Source: an uncultured Bacteroidales bacterium
GTDB lineage: Bacteria; Bacteroidota; Bacteroidia; Bacteroidales; WCHB1-69
DNA: 56,905 nucleotides
Reading direction: 5' to 3'
Assembly: GCA_905235135.1 (NCBI GenBank)
Contig: CAJOKR010000035.1
Location: forward strand, 1-56,905
Part shown: positions 26,229 through 34,751 of the stretch, piece after piece
Numbering within the stretch: position 1 is the stretch's first letter
Layout: the number at the start of each line of letters is the position of its first letter
Position numbers and translations under genes: made by a program
The notes under the pieces: generated by a model
Told to the model about the DNA's origin: nothing
The model's database searches: none
Seen by the model: only the letters and a program-made list of their open reading frames with translations

Positions 26229-26406
26229 CGTCAGCGAGACGCAGACGGTTCCTTAATGCATCTGCGGGACGCAGACAGCTTAATAACATCTGCGGGACGC
26301 AGACAGCTTAATAACATCTGCGGGACGCAGACAGCTTAATAACATCTGCGGGACGCATAACATCTGCGGGACGCAGACAGCTTAATAACATCTGCGGGAC
26401 GCAGAT
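26229..26406. repeat. 28-base tandem minisatellite with a hairpin in every unit
   Basis: Full units at 26259-26286, 26287-26314, 26315-26342 and 26361-26388, an 18-base truncated unit at 26343-26360, and partial units at both ends (a degenerate one from about 26229, and 26389-26406). Each unit has TCTGCG-GGA-CGCAGA, a six-base-pair stem with three-base loop, then a CAGCTTAATAACA spacer. It fills the gap between two minus-strand genes. Confidence 0.95.
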
Positions 26407-26411
26407 GACTC

Positions 26412-27038
26412 CTAGAACGGCAGGTCATCGGCACCGCCCTCATCCGTAAAGGTTTCCTGCGGCATCGGAGGCATGTTACCCATATCAATAGGCTGCTGGG
26501 CAACGGGGTTTGGCTGCTGCGGCGCGGCCGGGGCGTATGCCTGAGGCTGGGCGGGCTGAGCGGGCGCATATCCCTGCGGTTGGGGCGGATAGGCGGGCTG
26601 TTGCGGCTGTCCATAGCCCTGCGGCTGCTGATAGACGGGCTGCTGGGGCTGCGCGTAACCTTGCTGCGGATAGACCGGCTGCTGCGGGGCATACCCCTGC
26701 TGCTGGGGATAGACGGGCTGTTGCGGGGGCATGTAGCCTTGCGCGGGCGCACCGGTAGCGGCTGCAAGCGTAGCGGGCTCCACCTTCCAAGCCTTCACAT
26801 CCGTGTACCAGTTGCCGTTAAACTCACGCGACTCCAAATCGAAGGAGACCGTGATGAGCGCACCCTCCTGGAACTGGTCCAGGGCACGGGCGCGGTCGCC
26901 CCACAAATTGGCACACACCTTACGGGGATATTGCTCGATGGTCTCAATGACGAACTCGGCCTTCGACCAGTTATTACCTGAACTGCTGACACCCGACTTC
27001 ACGGGCAGCTTCTGAATCAATTTTCCTGTAATTTCCAT
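26412..27038 (-). CDS. DUF3127 single-stranded-DNA-binding-like protein with PQ-rich linker
   Basis: 208 residues. Residues 1-85 or so form a DUF3127 domain (MEITGKLIQKLPVKSGVSS, NNWSKAEFVIETIEQYPRKV, VSFDLESREFNGNWYTDVKA), an OB-fold-like module found in Bacteroidota. A long Pro/Gln/Tyr/Ala linker (about 95-180, repeating PQQPVYPQQGYA) leads to an acidic tip TDEGGADDLPF. The layout of OB fold, disordered linker and DDLPF end mirrors SSB, whose tip recruits repair and replication partners. This is inference from architecture; no DNA binding is shown for the family here. It starts 2 bases after the MlaD gene stop. Confidence 0.82.
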   Translation of the reverse strand: MEITGKLIQKLPVKSGVSSSGNNWSKAEFVIETIEQYPRKVCANLWGDRARALDQFQEGALITVSFDLESREFNGNWYTDVKAWKVEPATLAAATGAPAQGYMPPQQPVYPQQQGYAPQQPVYPQQGYAQPQQPVYQQPQGYGQPQQPAYPPQPQGYAPAQPAQPQAYAPAAPQQPNPVAQQPIDMGNMPPMPQETFTDEGGADDLPF

Positions 27039-27040
27039 AT

Positions 27041-28069
27041 TTATTCGTTATTATTCTTGTCTTTTCTTTCTTCTTTTCTTTCTGTTCTCCGTTCCTGGCT
27101 CTGTTCTTTCCTACCAAGGATGGTGACGTTGATGTATTTTGAGGGATTTGCCTTGATGTCCCGAACCAGCAAATCAAGACTTCCGATGGTGCTGTTCAGA
27201 CTGTTGAACAGCGAATCGTTCTGCAAGAGCTGCCCGACCGTGCCCTTGCCGTTCTTCACGCCAGCGATGATGGCGTTGGCATTATCCACGGTGCTTTGGG
27301 CGTTGTTAACGAGCGTGCGGATATTGGCCTGCGCCAGCGAATCGGAGATATTATCCACATTAGCGATAATGGCGTCGATTTTCGGGGCCGCATCGCCGAG
27401 GGTTTTTGACAGCACTTGTAGCTGCGAAACCACGTTGTTGACCTTGCCACCGTTGTCAGCTAACAGCTTGGAGAGGTTTGCGGTGGTGTGCTCGAGGTTC
27501 TCTAACGTGTTCTTGATCATCGTGCCGCCATTGATGGAATCCTCCGAACGGAAGGCTAACTTCAGGTTCTGTCCGATGGTATCCACCGATGCGACAATGC
27601 TTTGCAGCTGCGCCACGAGGTCACCGACACCGTCCATCATACCGCCGGCGAGGTAGCAGCCGAGGGTGTCGCCGCGGTGGGCCAACTCTGGTGAATTTCC
27701 CAAATGGAGATTCACCGACATGCCGCCTAACAGGTCCTTTTGCAGCACTTCGAACTGCGAGTCGCGGGGGATGTCGAGCTTTTCGGTAATGAGAATCTCG
27801 GCGCAGATGCGGACGGGGTTGGAACTCAGCAACTTGATGTCCGTCACCTTGCCGATGTCGTAGCCGTTCAACGAGACGTTCGCGCTTTCATGCAGCGAGC
27901 CCACATCCTCAAATACGGCGTAGTAGTAGTTTTTCTTGCCGAAAACATTGATGCCCTTCAGGAATGTGGAGCCCAAGTAGAAAATCAACGCCGCCGCGAT
28001 GCAGAACAGCGCCACCTTGATGCTTCTAACCTCCTTTTCCGAGTATGGTTTTTTATTATTTTTATCCAT
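27041..28069 (-). CDS. MlaD/MCE-family protein (phospholipid transport)
   Basis: 342 residues from the ATG at 28069, chosen because the promoter at 28093-28100 lies upstream. One N-terminal transmembrane helix (IKVALFCIAAALIFYLGSTF) is followed by an MCE domain (about 45-125: YYYAVFEDVGSLHESANVSL, NGYDIGKVTDIKL). A long helical, coiled-coil-like region (about 140-310) ends in a highly charged tail (RRTERKEERKDKNNNE). MlaD proteins form the periplasmic hexamer of an ABC system that moves phospholipids between membranes. The ATPase and permease partners are not in this window. Confidence 0.88.
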   Translation of the reverse strand: MDKNNKKPYSEKEVRSIKVALFCIAAALIFYLGSTFLKGINVFGKKNYYYAVFEDVGSLHESANVSLNGYDIGKVTDIKLLSSNPVRICAEILITEKLDIPRDSQFEVLQKDLLGGMSVNLHLGNSPELAHRGDTLGCYLAGGMMDGVGDLVAQLQSIVASVDTIGQNLKLAFRSEDSINGGTMIKNTLENLEHTTANLSKLLADNGGKVNNVVSQLQVLSKTLGDAAPKIDAIIANVDNISDSLAQANIRTLVNNAQSTVDNANAIIAGVKNGKGTVGQLLQNDSLFNSLNSTIGSLDLLVRDIKANPSKYINVTILGRKEQSQERRTERKEERKDKNNNE

Positions 28070-28090
28070 CGGTCTCAAATCACAACGAAC

Positions 28091-28102
28091 GGCAAAAATA
28101 CC
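28091..28102 (-). promoter_or_regulatory. Promoter of the MlaD-DUF3127 unit
   Basis: Minus-strand TATTTTTG (complement of 28093-28100), 23 bases upstream of ATG 28069, excluding more distal starts. Confidence 0.72.
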
Positions 28103-28195
28103 ATTTTTTTGAAAATGCGCCGATGGAATACAGTATTTTTTTTGAAGAAAATGACATGCCACTGCCTCAAATATAGAGACGCACCACACCACTAC

Positions 28196-29524
28196 CTACA
28201 GTGTCGCGAACACCGGCACAAACCGGTCGATGTCGCCAGCGCCGATGGTGAGCAGCACATCGGGACGGTGGGTCTGCAGGAAGGGCACCAGCTCGGGTTT
28301 CTGCAGCACCCGCTTGTCGGCGACCGTCACCTTCGAGAGCAAAAACTCCGAGGTGATGCCCTCTATCGGCTTCTCCCGCGCGGGATAGATGGGCAGGAGG
28401 ATGACGTGGTCGAGGAGGTCGAGGGCGGCGGCAAACTCGTCGGCGAAGTCGCGGGTACGAGTGTAAAGGTGCGGCTGAAAGACCCCGCAGATGCTCTTTC
28501 CGGGGTAAATGTCCCGCACAGCGGTGATGAACGAGCACATCTCGTTGGGATGGTGCGCGTAGTCGTCAATATAGACAAAGTCCGGGCGGCGCACAATGTA
28601 GTCGAAACGACGCTTCACGCCTGCAAATGTACTGATTTTCTGCCGGATACGCTCAACAGACATATTCGGAAACGCCTCCAAAACGGCTGCGATGGCCGCG
28701 GTGGCATTCAATATATTATATATACCGTGCGCCGGAAGTTCCAAACCCGTAATCTCTCCGCACGGCGTGTGCAACGAGAAACAGGAGACCTCCTGCCGGT
28801 AAACGATGTCGTAAGCGTAATAGTCGGAAATGGTACCGGTGCCGTAAACCCGCTTCCCGGGATGGTCAACATACTGCTCCACAGCCTCTTCCACAATCAC
28901 CGCCCGCTTGGTCTGGGCCGCAAATTGCTGGAACGCGCCGCGCAAATCCTCCACATCGCGGTAGATGTCCAGATGGTCGGCATCCATGGAGGTGATGACG
29001 GCCACCTCGGGGTGCAACGTCAGGAAGGAGCGGTCGAACTCGTCAGCCTCGACCACGGCGGTGTCTGGATTGGGACTGCAAACGTAGTTGTCACCCAAGT
29101 TCTTGGAAATCCCCCCAACAAACGCAGCGAGCGGTTGCTCGGGATAGAGCAGGTGGGCAATCATCGAGGTGGTGGTAGTTTTTCCGTGCGTGCCCGCCAC
29201 CGCGAGCGTGCGCAACTCGTCCGTGATGTGACCGAGCACCTGCGAACGCTTGTACATCGGGACATTCTTCTCAACAAAGTATTGGTACTCAACAAAATCC
29301 GGCTTCACCGCAGGGGTATATACCACAAAGTCCAAGTCGTTAGGAATCTGCTTCACATCCCCCTCGAAATGGATAGCCGCACCTTTTTGCAGCAACATGT
29401 CGGTGACTGCGGAGGGCGTTTGGTCGTAACCGGAAACGCTGTCGCCGCGCTGCAGGAAATACTGCGCCAGCGCGCTCATCCCGATGCCGCCAATGCCTAA
29501 AAAATAGATGTGCTTACTTCTCAT
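28196..29524 (-). CDS. murC: UDP-N-acetylmuramate--L-alanine ligase
   Basis: 442 residues: N-terminal UDP-binding fold (YFLGIGGIGMSALAQYF), ATP-binding loop (VAGTHGKTTTTSMIAHLL), central motifs (EADEFDRSFL, ITSMDADHLDIY), and C-terminal YIDDYAHHPNEM and VFQPHLYTRTRDF. It adds L-alanine to UDP-MurNAc, the first peptide step of peptidoglycan synthesis, in the cytoplasm. Mpl (murein recycling) is a related possibility but the length and motifs fit MurC. It overlaps the end of the PorE-like gene by 11 bases and stands apart from any dcw cluster seen here. Confidence 0.9.
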   Translation of the reverse strand: MRSKHIYFLGIGGIGMSALAQYFLQRGDSVSGYDQTPSAVTDMLLQKGAAIHFEGDVKQIPNDLDFVVYTPAVKPDFVEYQYFVEKNVPMYKRSQVLGHITDELRTLAVAGTHGKTTTTSMIAHLLYPEQPLAAFVGGISKNLGDNYVCSPNPDTAVVEADEFDRSFLTLHPEVAVITSMDADHLDIYRDVEDLRGAFQQFAAQTKRAVIVEEAVEQYVDHPGKRVYGTGTISDYYAYDIVYRQEVSCFSLHTPCGEITGLELPAHGIYNILNATAAIAAVLEAFPNMSVERIRQKISTFAGVKRRFDYIVRRPDFVYIDDYAHHPNEMCSFITAVRDIYPGKSICGVFQPHLYTRTRDFADEFAAALDLLDHVILLPIYPAREKPIEGITSEFLLSKVTVADKRVLQKPELVPFLQTHRPDVLLTIGAGDIDRFVPVFATL

Positions 29525-31532
29525 AGATCAGGAAAACGGTTCTGCGGTTCTTGGCGCGCCCCTCCGCCGTGTTGTTGTCGGCAATCGGGTTCGACTCGCC
29601 ATAACCCTTGTATCTCAGCCGGTTAGCTGGAATTCCTTGCGACACCACGTAGTCGTACACCGACTTGGCACGGTTCTCCGACAGCAGCAGGTTGTCCTCA
29701 TCGCGACCGATATTGTCGGTATGTCCTTGAATCTCGACCTTCACCGTCGGGTTCTCTTTCAAAAACTCGATAAAGAGCGCCAGCAGCATCTTCGATTCCG
29801 AGGTGAGGCTGAAGTCGTTGGTCTCGTAATAGATGTCGCGCAAATCGCAAACTTTGCCGGTCTCCACGGCCTTCACTTCGGCATCCTTCTCCACAATCTC
29901 TTCGGTGATTTCTTCTGGCTTAATAATCTGGGTATCAAAACTATAACCTTCCTTCTTCACATTCACGATAAGCGGTTGTGGATTGTCGGGTTGAATTTCG
30001 GCGGCCACCGCATACTTGCCCTGCGTCGTGCTCACAACACCCGTGGAAACCACGTTGGCGTTCGTGTCGCGAATCTCAACGACGGCATTCTCCAAATTGC
30101 CCTCATCCACCGACACCTTGCCCTTGACGATGACCATCGTGTGCGGACGGGCCTCCTCGTAGAGCTCGAACTGGTAGATGTTCCAGTCCTTGTCGCCGTA
30201 ATTGTTGGAGGAGAAATAGCCGGTTTTACCATCCAAACTGACGAAGAAATCGACCTCGTCGTTCTCGGTGTTAATGGGCGAACCGATGTTGACCGGCTCA
30301 GTCCACTGCCGTTTGCTGTCCATCTTGGAATAGAAGATGTCCTGCCCGCCGAGGCCGTCGTGGCCGTTGGAGGAGAAGTAGAGCGTTTTGCTGTCGGTAT
30401 GCAGGAACGGCGACCGTTCGTTCCGCTCGGTGTTGATGTTCGGGCCCATGTTGATGGGGTCACTCCACGAGCCGTCGCTCTTGCGGGTGGCGTACCAGAT
30501 GTCGGAGCCGCCGTGGCCGCCCGGCCGGTCGCTGGCGAAGAAGAGCACCCGACCGTCGGAGCTGAGCGAAGGTTGCGACTCCCACGAGTCGTTGCGGTTG
30601 ATCTTGCCCGGCAGCGGCTTCGGCACGGACCACTCAAAGCCGTCGTACTCAGAATAGTAGAGGTCGTAGTTGGGGTAGTTGCCACCCTGCAACTTCACCG
30701 TATGCCGCTGCACGAAAATCAGCAGGTCGTTGGTGAGGTTGATGGTGGGACTTCCCTCGCCGTCAACCCTGTTGAAGGGATCCGGCAATGCGTCACCTTC
30801 CCAAAACTGTCCGTTTTTTTTCTCGCTGCAGCTAAAGAACTCCTTCTGCACTTTGCCGCCTTGCCCGAACGGAGAATTGTCGGCCACGTACTTGCGGCGG
30901 GTGAAGTAGAAGAGCTGCCCATCAGGCGAGAGCGTACCGAGGTACTCGTCCGCCGTGGTCGAGATGTTCGGCACAGGGTGCGGGTCGAAGGGCACGGGAT
31001 GGTTGAGAATATTGTCGTAGAAACGGGCTTTCCGCAGAATCTGCTTCGCCTCCCGGATTTTGTCGGCGTCCTTGGCCTCCGGAAAGAGATCCGGATTATC
31101 GACAATCACGCCCGCAAACTTCACCGCCTCGGGGTAAAGTTCGTTAAAATAGGCGATTTGCGCCGCATAGAGGTTGCAGTAAGGCCGATAATAGGGACAA
31201 ACTTCGAACATACGGTTGAAGGCGGCCAGCGCATTCTTCACGTCCGACTTGTCCTTTTTCTTGGAATAGTACTGGTTTTCCTTTAACGGCAGGTAATAGC
31301 CTAACGCGTAGTAGTAGTTCACCTCCAGGTATTCGGGGTGGTCGGCCAAAATCTCCTCGTAGAGCTCGTAGGCTTCCTCCTTCTTCCCCGACTTGTGGAA
31401 ATCCCGCGCCTTCTTGAAGACTTTCTCGCTGTTCTTGTCCATCGTCTGTTTGCACGGGTCATCGTCCTGCGCGAAGGTTGCGTAGGTGAGTCCCATGAGG
31501 AACGTGAACAGTATCAACGATAATCTGGACAT
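29514..31532 (-). CDS. PD40-repeat OmpA-family protein (PorE-like, T9SS-associated)
   Basis: 672 residues. A signal peptide (LFTFLMGLTYATFAQ) is followed by TPR-like repeats (about 35-180: FKKARDFHKSGKKEEAYELY). PD40/WD40-like blades come next (SPDGQLFYFTRRKYV, SSDGRVLFFASDRPGGHGG, SDIWYATRKSDGSW, TLYFSSNGHDGLGGQDI), then a carboxypeptidase-regulatory-like domain (VIVKGKVSVDEGNLENAVVE) and a C-terminal OmpA domain (VEIQGHTDNIGRDEDNLLLS, RLRYKGYGESNP). TPR, PD40, CRD and OmpA in this order is the layout of Porphyromonas PorE, a peptidoglycan-associated T9SS component. No lipobox cysteine is seen at the cleavage site, unlike PorE. T9SS cargo in the window makes the assignment plausible. Confidence 0.75.
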   Translation of the reverse strand: MSRLSLILFTFLMGLTYATFAQDDDPCKQTMDKNSEKVFKKARDFHKSGKKEEAYELYEEILADHPEYLEVNYYYALGYYLPLKENQYYSKKKDKSDVKNALAAFNRMFEVCPYYRPYCNLYAAQIAYFNELYPEAVKFAGVIVDNPDLFPEAKDADKIREAKQILRKARFYDNILNHPVPFDPHPVPNISTTADEYLGTLSPDGQLFYFTRRKYVADNSPFGQGGKVQKEFFSCSEKKNGQFWEGDALPDPFNRVDGEGSPTINLTNDLLIFVQRHTVKLQGGNYPNYDLYYSEYDGFEWSVPKPLPGKINRNDSWESQPSLSSDGRVLFFASDRPGGHGGSDIWYATRKSDGSWSDPINMGPNINTERNERSPFLHTDSKTLYFSSNGHDGLGGQDIFYSKMDSKRQWTEPVNIGSPINTENDEVDFFVSLDGKTGYFSSNNYGDKDWNIYQFELYEEARPHTMVIVKGKVSVDEGNLENAVVEIRDTNANVVSTGVVSTTQGKYAVAAEIQPDNPQPLIVNVKKEGYSFDTQIIKPEEITEEIVEKDAEVKAVETGKVCDLRDIYYETNDFSLTSESKMLLALFIEFLKENPTVKVEIQGHTDNIGRDEDNLLLSENRAKSVYDYVVSQGIPANRLRYKGYGESNPIADNNTAEGRAKNRRTVFLIYEK

Positions 31533-31559
31533 TGGCTAAGGAATTCTGATGTCTATATT

Positions 31560-31602
31560 ACTACCCCGCCCTACGGGCGCCCCTTCTAAAATAGAAGGGG
31601 AA
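31560..31602. repeat. R3 element (double hairpin CCCCGCCC...GAAGGGG)
   Basis: GCCC-TAC-GGGC followed by CCCCTTCTA-AAA-TAGAAGGGG and AAT. A second diverged copy with compensatory changes is at 41150-41192. Confidence 0.88.
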
Positions 31603-31629
31603 TTGGGGTTACCCGTTACTAACAAGTTA

Positions 31630-31657
31630 AAGTCTTAAGTCTTAAGTCTCAAGTCTT
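31630..31657. repeat. Heptamer array (AAGTCTT), four units
   Basis: AAGTCTT, AAGTCTT, AAGTCTC, AAGTCTT, immediately downstream of the tpiA stop (minus strand). Confidence 0.92.
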
Positions 31658-31661
31658 AGGC

Positions 31662-32447
31662 CTAATTATCTTTAATGACCGTTTCGGCCGCCTCGATAAT
31701 CTTGATAAACTCGTCGGCCTTGAGAGAGGCGCCGCCGATGAGGCCGCCGTCCACGTCGGGCTGGGAGAAGAGTTCGAGGGCGTTCTTGGCGTTGCAGCTG
31801 CCGCCGTAGAGGATGTAAGTGAAGACGGCGAGCTGGGTGCCGAACTTCTTCTCGATGAGAGAACGGATGAAAGCGAGCATTTCCTGTGCCTGCTCGGGCG
31901 TGGCGGTTTCGCCGGTACCGATGGCCCAGATGGGTTCGTAGGCAATCATCACGCGCTCCAGTTCCTCGGGCGTGAGCGTGCAGATGGTGGATTCAATCTG
32001 TTTTTCGACAATTTCGAAATGCTTGCCGGCCTTGCGTTCTTCCAACGTCTCACCGCAGCACATCACGGGAACTATGTCGTTGGCCAGCAGACGGTGCATC
32101 TTCTTGAGTACGATCTCGTCAGTCTCGCCGAAGTATTTGCGGCGCTCGGAGTGGCCCACGATGCAGAAGGAGACATCCATGGAGGCCTGCATCTCGGCGG
32201 AAATCTCGCCCGTGTAAGCACCGTTCTCGTATTCGCTCACATTCTGCAGACCGGCATAGAAGTTGCTGCCTTCCTCGCTGGCATGGTCGGTGACCAGCTC
32301 GGCATAGATGGCCGGCGGGCAAAGCACGACTTCCGTTTGCAGCTGAAAATCAGCCAATTCGTCCTCAATGGTGGAGATAAGGTCTTCAGCTTCTTCGAAG
32401 TCCTTGTTCATTTTCCAGTTTCCAATAACAATTTTAGGTTTCATCAT
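31662..32447 (-). CDS. tpiA: Triosephosphate isomerase
   Basis: 261 residues (ATG ATG at 32447 and 32444; either could be used). Motifs: IVIGNWKMNKDFEEAEDL (Lys), CIVGHSERRKYFGE (His), MIAYEPIWAIGTGE (catalytic Glu), YILYGGSCNAKNA and GGLIGGASLKADEF (phosphate loops). It interconverts dihydroxyacetone phosphate and glyceraldehyde 3-phosphate in glycolysis. It stands alone between repeats and the FISUMP-barrel gene with its own promoter. Confidence 0.97.
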   Translation of the reverse strand: MMKPKIVIGNWKMNKDFEEAEDLISTIEDELADFQLQTEVVLCPPAIYAELVTDHASEEGSNFYAGLQNVSEYENGAYTGEISAEMQASMDVSFCIVGHSERRKYFGETDEIVLKKMHRLLANDIVPVMCCGETLEERKAGKHFEIVEKQIESTICTLTPEELERVMIAYEPIWAIGTGETATPEQAQEMLAFIRSLIEKKFGTQLAVFTYILYGGSCNAKNALELFSQPDVDGGLIGGASLKADEFIKIIEAAETVIKDN

Positions 32448-32511
32448 AATGGTTTTATTTTATTGATATACTTTACGTTACAAATATTTCAATTCAACAT
32501 TCAAAAACGGG

Positions 32512-32519
32512 CAAAGATA
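32512..32519 (-). promoter_or_regulatory. Promoter -7 box of tpiA
   Basis: Minus-strand TATCTTTG, about 65 bases upstream of the ATG. Confidence 0.7.
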
Positions 32520-32544
32520 CATTTTTTGGTCTTAAACCCTAAAC

Positions 32545-34602
32545 TCAATTCTTCAGACAACGCACCGAATAGCCGTTCATGCCGGGCTCGTCACCGTAAG
32601 CGGTCAGCTGAGAGCTCTCGCTGTAGAGAAAGCGCACGGTGAGGCCTTGGGAGCCTGGCGTGGAGGTCCAAAATCCGGCGCTGCTGCCGAAGTTGGAAGG
32701 AACCTTGTAGAAAACACCCGCCGGCATAGCCGAGAATCCCGATACGTTGTTGCGTTCGAGCCCCGAACCTACCGCGCAGTTCGATCCACTGAGATTCACC
32801 GTGTTCCACCCTATCTGGCTGGCCAACGATTTGGCAACATTGTCGCTGTCTGTTCCACACACACAGACGGGCTGTTGTGACAAGAAGCCAACCAACTGTG
32901 ACCATTCCGCATCCGTGGGAAGGTGCCAACCGTCAGGACAAGCCCCTTGCAGGACACCGTTGGACGCGTCCAAGATGGTGCTCCTATTCGACGCCGCAGA
33001 CCAGTTGTAGAGATAGCCGTATTCCTGAACATTGGCGCTGTCGCCACCGGGACAGTAAAAACAGGGACTGTCGAGAAGGGCTGAGTCAGAAAACGTCATC
33101 GTCCCACTATCGACAAAATGGGTAACACGGAGATTCTCGCGCATCCAGCATTGTCTGCCAATCCGAATCGTATGGTAGAGGTTCCCCTCAATATCACTCA
33201 CCGAGGAAGGGCAGTCGGGCAGAACTTCGGCAGGAACAGCCGCGGACGTTTCCGCAGTTCGCGGAGCTACAGGCTGTACAGGAGCAATGGGCTGCATAGG
33301 AGCAGCAGCGGGTGCTTGAACAGGAGCCGGTTGCTGAACCGGAGCTGGCTGTTGGACTGGAGCTGGTTGCTGGACCGGAGCCGGTTGTTGGACTGGAGCC
33401 GGCTGCTGGAAAGGAGCCGGTTGTTGGAAAGGCTGTACCTGAGGCGCCGCAGGCTGGGAATTCGGTTGCGTCGGAATCGTGACGGAAACCGTGTTCCCGT
33501 AGAGGACACCCGACTTGGTTCCTGCGTAAGCGCGTACGTAATAGACCGTTCCGGGGTTCAGACCGGTGAGCACCGTGGTGAAACAGCCGTCGCCCACGCC
33601 GTCAGACGTGTGCGCGCCCGTGACAGACGGATAGGGGTCGGTGCCCCAGCAGACGCCGCGCTCGGTGACCGCTTCAGCGGTGGTGCCGAGGACCTGCCCG
33701 CAAACGGTGACGTTTCCGGGCATCACCTGACTGACTGGCATGGTGACAACCTCGAGGGTTGCAGGTTCTGTTGTGGCCGGGGCGGCAGGTTGCGGATTGG
33801 CAGCGGCAACAGGCTGCGGAGCGACCATAACTGGGGCAGGAGTTTGCGGCTGCGAAACGACCGTTGTGGCAGCCGACTTTTCAGTGATTATCGGTTCGGG
33901 TGCGCGGGTGCCGCGACGTTCACTTTCCTGAAATTCCGTACGATAACGGTAAGGAATGCATATACCAAGGCCCGCTTTGACCCCGAAGCTGAATCGGGTC
34001 TCATCCACCTGATAGGCAGGATTGTGGAGACCTTGCACATTATACGCGCCAACCACTTCGCCCGAGACAACGAAACCTCCGAGATGGAACATGAACCCCG
34101 CAGCGGCGGCTGGTCCTTGCGACACGTGCAAGGACGTGTGCGCCCATTGTCCGTAAATCGTCTCGTTATTGAAAGTGCGGTAGGTGTAGCCGAGTCCAAG
34201 GTGGAACGACAGCGGTGCCCAATAGCGCAGCGTGATGCCCGCCAGCGCGTCGAAATAGGTGCTGCTGGTTGAGAAGTTGTCGATTTCGGACTCACCGCAA
34301 ACGACAAACGCACCCTTGAAATTGAAGTTGGTCATCGCGCTGATATACCAGCCCACATTGCGCATCGTGCCCGCCTTGAAACCGAACGCCGGCACCTGCG
34401 CGCTGAAATACTGGTTCGGACGATAGCCGCCCAGATACTCAGCGTTTATCGTGAGAAACGAGGCCGACGGCAGGGTCTTGAAAAACGGGGTTTTCTTCGA
34501 GGTGGCTCGGTTCTGCGCCGACACCGTGCCGACACCCGCGCACAGCAACAGGGCTATGCATAAAATGTGTAAAATTCCTTGTTTACAGTCGTATTTCTTC
34601 AT
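32545..34602 (-). CDS. Beta-barrel, FN3-like and FISUMP-domain fusion protein
   Basis: 685 residues from ATG 34602 (a GTG nine bases upstream is less likely). A signal peptide (LCIALLLCAGVGTVSAQ) is followed by a predicted barrel-like region (about 35-210, GLGYTYRTFNNETIYG, GVKAGLGICIPYRYR). A Pro/Ala/Gln linker comes next, then an FN3-like domain (TERGVCWGTDPYPSVTGAH, LTGLNPGTVYYVRAYAGTKS) and a repetitive QQPAPV linker (18-base DNA repeats near 33325-33425). The C-terminal FISUMP domain has DIEGNLYHTIRIGRQCWMR, CPDGWHLPTDAEW and YSVRCLKN. I infer a barrel-anchored surface display of FISUMP. It relates to the FISUMP lipoprotein at 18960. Function unknown. Confidence 0.75.
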   Translation of the reverse strand: MKKYDCKQGILHILCIALLLCAGVGTVSAQNRATSKKTPFFKTLPSASFLTINAEYLGGYRPNQYFSAQVPAFGFKAGTMRNVGWYISAMTNFNFKGAFVVCGESEIDNFSTSSTYFDALAGITLRYWAPLSFHLGLGYTYRTFNNETIYGQWAHTSLHVSQGPAAAAGFMFHLGGFVVSGEVVGAYNVQGLHNPAYQVDETRFSFGVKAGLGICIPYRYRTEFQESERRGTRAPEPIITEKSAATTVVSQPQTPAPVMVAPQPVAAANPQPAAPATTEPATLEVVTMPVSQVMPGNVTVCGQVLGTTAEAVTERGVCWGTDPYPSVTGAHTSDGVGDGCFTTVLTGLNPGTVYYVRAYAGTKSGVLYGNTVSVTIPTQPNSQPAAPQVQPFQQPAPFQQPAPVQQPAPVQQPAPVQQPAPVQQPAPVQAPAAAPMQPIAPVQPVAPRTAETSAAVPAEVLPDCPSSVSDIEGNLYHTIRIGRQCWMRENLRVTHFVDSGTMTFSDSALLDSPCFYCPGGDSANVQEYGYLYNWSAASNRSTILDASNGVLQGACPDGWHLPTDAEWSQLVGFLSQQPVCVCGTDSDNVAKSLASQIGWNTVNLSGSNCAVGSGLERNNVSGFSAMPAGVFYKVPSNFGSSAGFWTSTPGSQGLTVRFLYSESSQLTAYGDEPGMNGYSVRCLKN
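33325..33430 (-). repeat. 18-base coding tandem repeat (QQPAPV)
   Basis: Six or so in-frame 18-base units encoding QQPAPV or QQPAPF within the linker of the FISUMP fusion protein; slippage would change linker length without frameshift. Confidence 0.85.
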
Positions 34603-34627
34603 AACGAACACTAAAAAAACAAACGTG

Positions 34628-34681
34628 CAAAGTTACATTTTTTTCGGTTACGCAAACCAATAGAAAAAAAGTGTATCTTTG
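34628..34681. promoter_or_regulatory. Divergent promoter pair
   Basis: Minus-strand TAACTTTG (complement of 34628-34635) serves the FISUMP fusion; plus-strand TATCTTTG (34674-34681) serves the Na/Pi transporter. The two face away from each other across about 40 bases. Confidence 0.75.
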
Positions 34682-34751
34682 CACCCGGTTATTAAATTGG
34701 GTTAGAGTTTTTTTGACCATTGACTTTTAACCTTTTAACCTATAATAATAA

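Noticed and set aside
26229..26406. Possible CRISPR array because of 28-base repeats
   Set aside because: Units are directly adjacent with no unique spacers, one is internally truncated, and no cas genes are near.
27740..31286. Long plus-strand open frames (over 580 codons each) opposite MlaD, murC and the PorE-like gene
   Set aside because: They mirror the GC-rich codon pattern of the minus-strand genes, have no recognisable motifs or promoters, and murC and OmpA motifs are unambiguous on the other strand.
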